Below the pieces are notes generated by a model, which did no database searches, was not told the origin of the DNA, and saw only the letters and a list, made by a program, of their open reading frames with translations. The translations under genes and the position numbers were made by a program. From Vigna angularis (Eukaryota; Streptophyta; Magnoliopsida; Fabales; Fabaceae): DNA of 64,000 bases. Below, in pieces: positions 59,368-64,000 of the stretch (its first letter is position 1; each line of letters starts with the position of its first letter). The stretch is taken from assembly GCF_016808095.1 (NCBI RefSeq), contig NC_068971.1:26928131-26992130 (forward strand), written 5' to 3'.

Positions 59368-60503
59368 CACTAGTAAAAAAAACACTTTTTATGGCAATTT
59401 TTTATACCGATTATAATTCATTAGGTATGAAAACTAGCACAATGGCAAAATAACATTTTTTATAATGTTTGTAGTTATAAAAGACATAAAAAGTGAGTGA
59501 TGTGACATTTTTGTCATAAAAAAAACTTTATATATCAGTTATACCTATGACCGATATAAAAAGTGGATATTGTAATAGATATAGAAAACGAACACGGTCA
59601 CATTTTTGAAATAAATAAAAAGCTTTCAATACAATTTCTAATTATAATCGGTATGAAAAGTTGACATGGTTGTAAAAGTATTATAAGCAAAAAAAAATTC
59701 TATACTGGTTTTAATTATAAACTGTATAAAAAATGGTTTCCAATTTATTCTTGGCAGGGTTTTCTAATTTCAGTCCAAAATGGCTCTCTTCATATACGAC
59801 CTTGCTTCATTTCTCTTCGTGCTTGTTCTCATCCCTTTCCTTTCATCATTTGCCTTTTCCTTTTTCTTTCCTCCGTGAAATTTCTCCCGCCGTCGTCTAA
59901 TATGATGAACACTCCACTTATTTCGGGGTCTTCAACGTTGTCGTCGTCGTAGTCATCCATTACCTCTTGGCCTCTGACTTCGTGTTTAACCCTATTGTGT
60001 TAGCATCTCGAGCTTTCTCTATCAATTTGCTTGTTCTCTTGACGGTATTGTTGGGAATCTTGATCCATTTATTTATGGTTTGAGTTTGCTTTTTCAGGTG
60101 CGCACACAGTGGTGTTCATGATTGCTTGCAGTTTCAAATCTGCAATAAAGAGATACACAATTTGCAACTACATGTGATTTTGCATCTTGGAAGCCCGATC
60201 TGCATTACAATATAGATGTGATTTAAGGTCACCATGGTTTGCACATTCTGTAAATGGGATGCTCGTGATTGTTGGCACGCGATGCAGGTTTGGCAGTGGT
60301 GTTTCATGGTGGCAAATCTCTAAAAATTCCTTCTCTAACGAGGCAATAAGGAGGTCCGATAATTTTGGCTGGTGAGAGAGTTTTCTATATCAGTTGTACC
60401 TTTAATTGGTATAAAGAGTGACACTTTCTATACTGATTCTGAAACCAATATAAAAATCAATACTTTTTATACCCTTTCTTCCATACCAATTTTGGAACTA
60501 GTG
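59368..60503. mobile_element. non-autonomous CACTA element with possible captured sequence
   Basis: The left end is CACTAGTAAAAAAAACACTT. Subterminal TATACCGATT/AATCGGTATA words follow to about 59740 and reappear from about 60390. The right edge is uncertain; an ACTAGTG at 60497-60503 is a candidate. The centre (59760-60375) is less AT-rich, with an ATG frame MALFIYDLASFLFVLVLIPF at about 59780 and a hydrophobic tract further on, possibly pieces of a membrane-protein gene. No family was recognised. Confidence 0.55.
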
Positions 60504-60799
60504 TAAAACCCTTTTTAACATGTTTAGAAAGGATTTTATACACTAATAAAAAGATATAAAGAAACTTTTAACTTTTGTAAATTTTTAGATCAGATAATAT
60601 TCAGTAATTCTCTTAAAATATTATATATACCAAGAGTTAGCAAGAATCACCTTAGCATAATTTGTATGTTAGAAAGTCACATGGAAAGTTACTTATCAAC
60701 AAATGTCACATTCATAAGTGAAACAATGCGTATAATTATTTCGCATGACACTTAACTAACTTGTGTGCTACATATGCTTCTTGAAAGTATAATGATGAT

Positions 60800-61330
60800 T
60801 GTACTATATGGTCAGACGACCATACAAATAAGACCGAATGGAAAAAGTCACTAGAAGGGGACGACCGGCCAGACAGGTTGGAACCCATCACCATGCACCA
60901 TGAAATCCATATAAGTTGCATGAAGACTGCTTGATGGGGTAAGAGGGAAGACCGAACGGTTGCCCCCAGCAGTAAACATCTCTAAACACCACTTAAAAGT
61001 AGGATTACTGGTAAACGTTACTTGATTGGTAATTGGTCATGGTTGGGCCGTGATTAGGCTTTCACTAATCTCAGACTCATCTTAAAACCTATAAATAGAA
61101 GTAAAAGGTAAGAAGGTTGATTGCAATTACTACAAATTTAAGATTTTATTATGACCCGATTGGATCAATCACTTACCTAAGCGTTGAAGTGTCTTTGACA
61201 TATACACCCGAATGGTTTGGAAGACGTTCAAAGAAGAACTTTGGACTAGAACATACATAAATACCTAAGCTAATTTGGAGAAAACGTGAAAGGATGTTTT
61301 ATAGAGACACTCGACCCTACATTCGAAACA
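60800..61330 (+). mobile_element. solo LTR of a Tat-type gypsy element
   Basis: It starts TGTACTATATGGTC and ends ATTCGAAACA, 531 bp, flanked by the exact 5-bp duplication ATGAT (60795-60799 and 61331-61335). It holds CCTATAAATAGAAG as a promoter box and resembles the LTR at 30982-31470 in opposite orientation. No internal region is attached. Confidence 0.88.
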
Positions 61331-61335
61331 ATGAT

Positions 61336-64000
61336 TTTTCTTTTCTATAATTTTAGGAGCTAAAAGTATTTTTCATGTTCTATAATTAATTAGTATTTAA
61401 TTAATTGTTAAATATATGATCAATAAGGTTAATATCAACGTAATGAGTCTTATATTTGCATTAGGATTTCTATATATTTCTCTGAACACTTAAAAATGTT
61501 TTTGTTTTTCATGTTATTTTTGGTTGGTGTTTGATGAGATACTAATTTAAATAATCATGGAAACAAGTTGTTTCTTATTCGACACCTTTTTACTAATCTT
61601 TCTAATTTATATTCTTCTGTGATTTTTGAAGTTAATCAATTAAGATATTTTATGAGACTAATTAAATTAAGATTACGATACAATAAAATTAAGATAATTT
61701 AGTCCGTTGATGGCCTTAAAAAATTAGTAATTTTTCTTGTCTTAGACTTTGTAGCATACTTCAATTAAAATGTAATCAAATTCAATAAGACTACCTTAAA
61801 AAAAATAAACTTATCATATCATTTTATTTGCTTTAGTCTTTATGGTTCAGTCTTAAGGAACTTGGAGAAACTAGTCCTAAAGACTAACGTATTTAAAGAA
61901 TTTAATTTGATGTGTGCAACATCATTTGTCAGCAATGATCTTCAATACATTGCGGACATTTATAGAGTGGAAGAGAAATGAATTCGTTGAGGGGACTAAT
62001 AATATTATAAAATTATTAGTTTTATTGGATTTAGGTTAATGAACTTAATGTTTTATTATTATTATTAATTTCTAAAAGTGTCATCCTTGATATTTCTGTG
62101 AAATTGAAATAATAAGGTAATGTAAGACAACTCTTTTACACCAATATATCATCACCGAATGTAGTTTTTTAACTAATGCGAGACATAATAAGGTATGACT
62201 ATCTTATTTTTAATATTATTAAAACAAACATAGACCAAAATTCTACAGTTTGTCAAGAATAGAGACTAAAAAAATTTCAAAACCAAAAATAAAAATACAG
62301 TAAATCATAAAGATTAAAATATTAATTATGCTCTTTTAATTGTTTTCAATAGAATTAATCATAAACTATTTATAAATTTAAATGGATTATTTATAAAACT
62401 AAATGGATGGATTTGATATAGTTTATTTTTTATATTGGATGAATTATATAGACTTAATTACGGATAACGAATAAATGAATTATTTCCTCATTTCTAAATT
62501 TTTTTAATTATATTTATCTTTTATTACCAATTTTAAATTGTCCTATTAGGTAAATCGGTTAACGATAATTTAATAAGCCCATTCACTATCACGTATTTCT
62601 TTTTTAATTAACAAGTTATTTATAATACGTAGTCTTAGACTAGTAGATAATACTAGTTTGTTAAACATTAAAAACACAAATGTACAAAAGAAAAATTAAT
62701 TACATTTGATTGGTCAAACTCCTTGAGAATGTGAAGTGTCACTTATTTGTAAGCATGGTTATGACCTTATTAGTTAATGTTATTACTTGTGAACAAGATC
62801 TTTATAAAATCATTATAGGACCATAAAAACAACAAACAAATGTTTAAAAGTGAAGACATAGGTTAGCTTAGATTTTGTAAACCTCTCTTAAAAGTACAAA
62901 GTGTGTCTCATTCATTTATTTTTGACCTAGTTTGTATGGAAGTTTGGTACGACGTGCAATTATGTTTAAAGTGTATATTGTAATCAAGTCTTTAAAATCT
63001 AAAAGGTTAGTAGGCTTATCCTGTTTTTTGGACTAAATGAGTTAATTAAGATTATAATGTTCATAATTATTGTGTCATGTATTGTATATATAATATTAGA
63101 TAATAAATTACATATTTCAAAGCCTGGTTTGTAATGAGATAATAAAATATTTAACTTTCTTTATATGAATTAATATATTAACAACTTTTTTTAACAATTT
63201 TTGACAACAGAATACGTGTCACTGTTTTATTGATCGGTATATTTGAAATAGATTAATTACGAGCTATCAAATAAGTGATTGTAAAAAATTGTCAAAAAAA
63301 AATTGTTAAAAAAACTTTTTTCCAAATACCTAATATGTTGTAAAAAATTCCAAAGACCTTTTGAATGATCTTGACATTCTTAATTAGAGTTATATCTAAG
63401 TTTAGCTGTGATCTTCCTGAAAAGCTATATATTGATTGACCTAGGCTTATATAGGTCACATGTCATGTTGGATAACCGTGGCTAATTTTACCGATACTAA
63501 AAATAAAATTTAAAAAATGTTTCAGAACTTAAAATATAATTAATTCTTAGTTTTTTTATATAGAACACAAGAAGAGGACTACGTTACTACAAATACATTG
63601 AAGTAAGAAACATGGAAGAGATATGTGTGTATTTCTTTTCTTATTTTTATTGAGAAATATATCAATTTAATTATTGCTACTTTTTGTTAAATATGACAAT
63701 AAACACTGAAAAAAAGTAATAAATCATATATCAAACTTATCTAATGATTTATTAAAGAAAAAAAATATCAATAAAACATATGTTTAGTTTATATAAAAAA
63801 ATTAACGTCATTTTTAACCAAAAATTCTAAGATGTTAAATTTATAGATTTTTATTTTCTTATAAAATATTAAACTTTTTGATTTTTTCTATTATAAAACT
63901 TAAATTTATCTTAGATTCCTAATAATTTTAGTACCTCAAGCAAACTTACAAGTAAAAATGTTATTCATATACCAATTAAGGAATTTCTATATCCTTTAGA
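61336..64000. other. AT-rich intergenic DNA
   Basis: No convincing coding sequence, RNA gene or transposon end was recognised. Confidence 0.6.

Overview
The window is plant nuclear DNA. It is AT-rich, has (TA)n tracts and spliced eukaryotic genes, and is dominated by LTR retrotransposons, CACTA, hAT, Mutator-type and Tourist-type elements. The two complete genes (a tau-class glutathione S-transferase and a universal stress protein) and the repeat style suggest a legume, probably of the Vigna/Phaseolus group; that placement is inference, not proof.

Layout. 1-2330: the end of a CACTA transposon, carrying a long hairpin, sits inside the RNase H region of a Ty1-copia element whose 3' part follows; a Tourist MITE lies just beyond. 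2771-8137: AT-rich DNA with two foldback Mutator-like elements. 8164-21939: a small hAT element split by a roughly 10 kb Ty3-gypsy chromovirus (8517-21148), whose 3' LTR is in turn split by a 2.6 kb solo LTR (16266-18885). This three-level nest is supported by target-site duplications at each level. 24305-31475: a CACTA end, an LTR-like tract and a leftward Tat/Ogre-type gypsy element with an extra ORF on the opposite strand and most of its reverse transcriptase missing. Its 5' LTR ends about 115 bp upstream of the TATA box of the GST gene (31677-32732, two exons). 33352-44200: MITEs, a family of foldback elements with GAGGGTT-type ends, and the four-exon universal stress protein gene on the minus strand (40874-41934). 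46986-53806: a CACTA end, a decayed leftward copia element with unusual TA...TA LTR ends, and a second hAT copy. 55790-61330: an LTR fragment, another foldback element, a gutted copia, a CACTA element with possible cargo, and a solo LTR of the same general type as the Tat LTR. 61336-64000: no recognisable gene.

Only two genes look functional. The retroelement coding regions are all broken. In the chromovirus nearly all internal stops are TAG, as expected if methylated CAG sites decayed. The observations most worth follow-up are the miRNA-precursor-like hairpin in the CACTA element, the antisense ORF of the Tat element, the TA...TA copia, the rearranged LTR of the chromovirus, and the retroelement inserted at the GST promoter.
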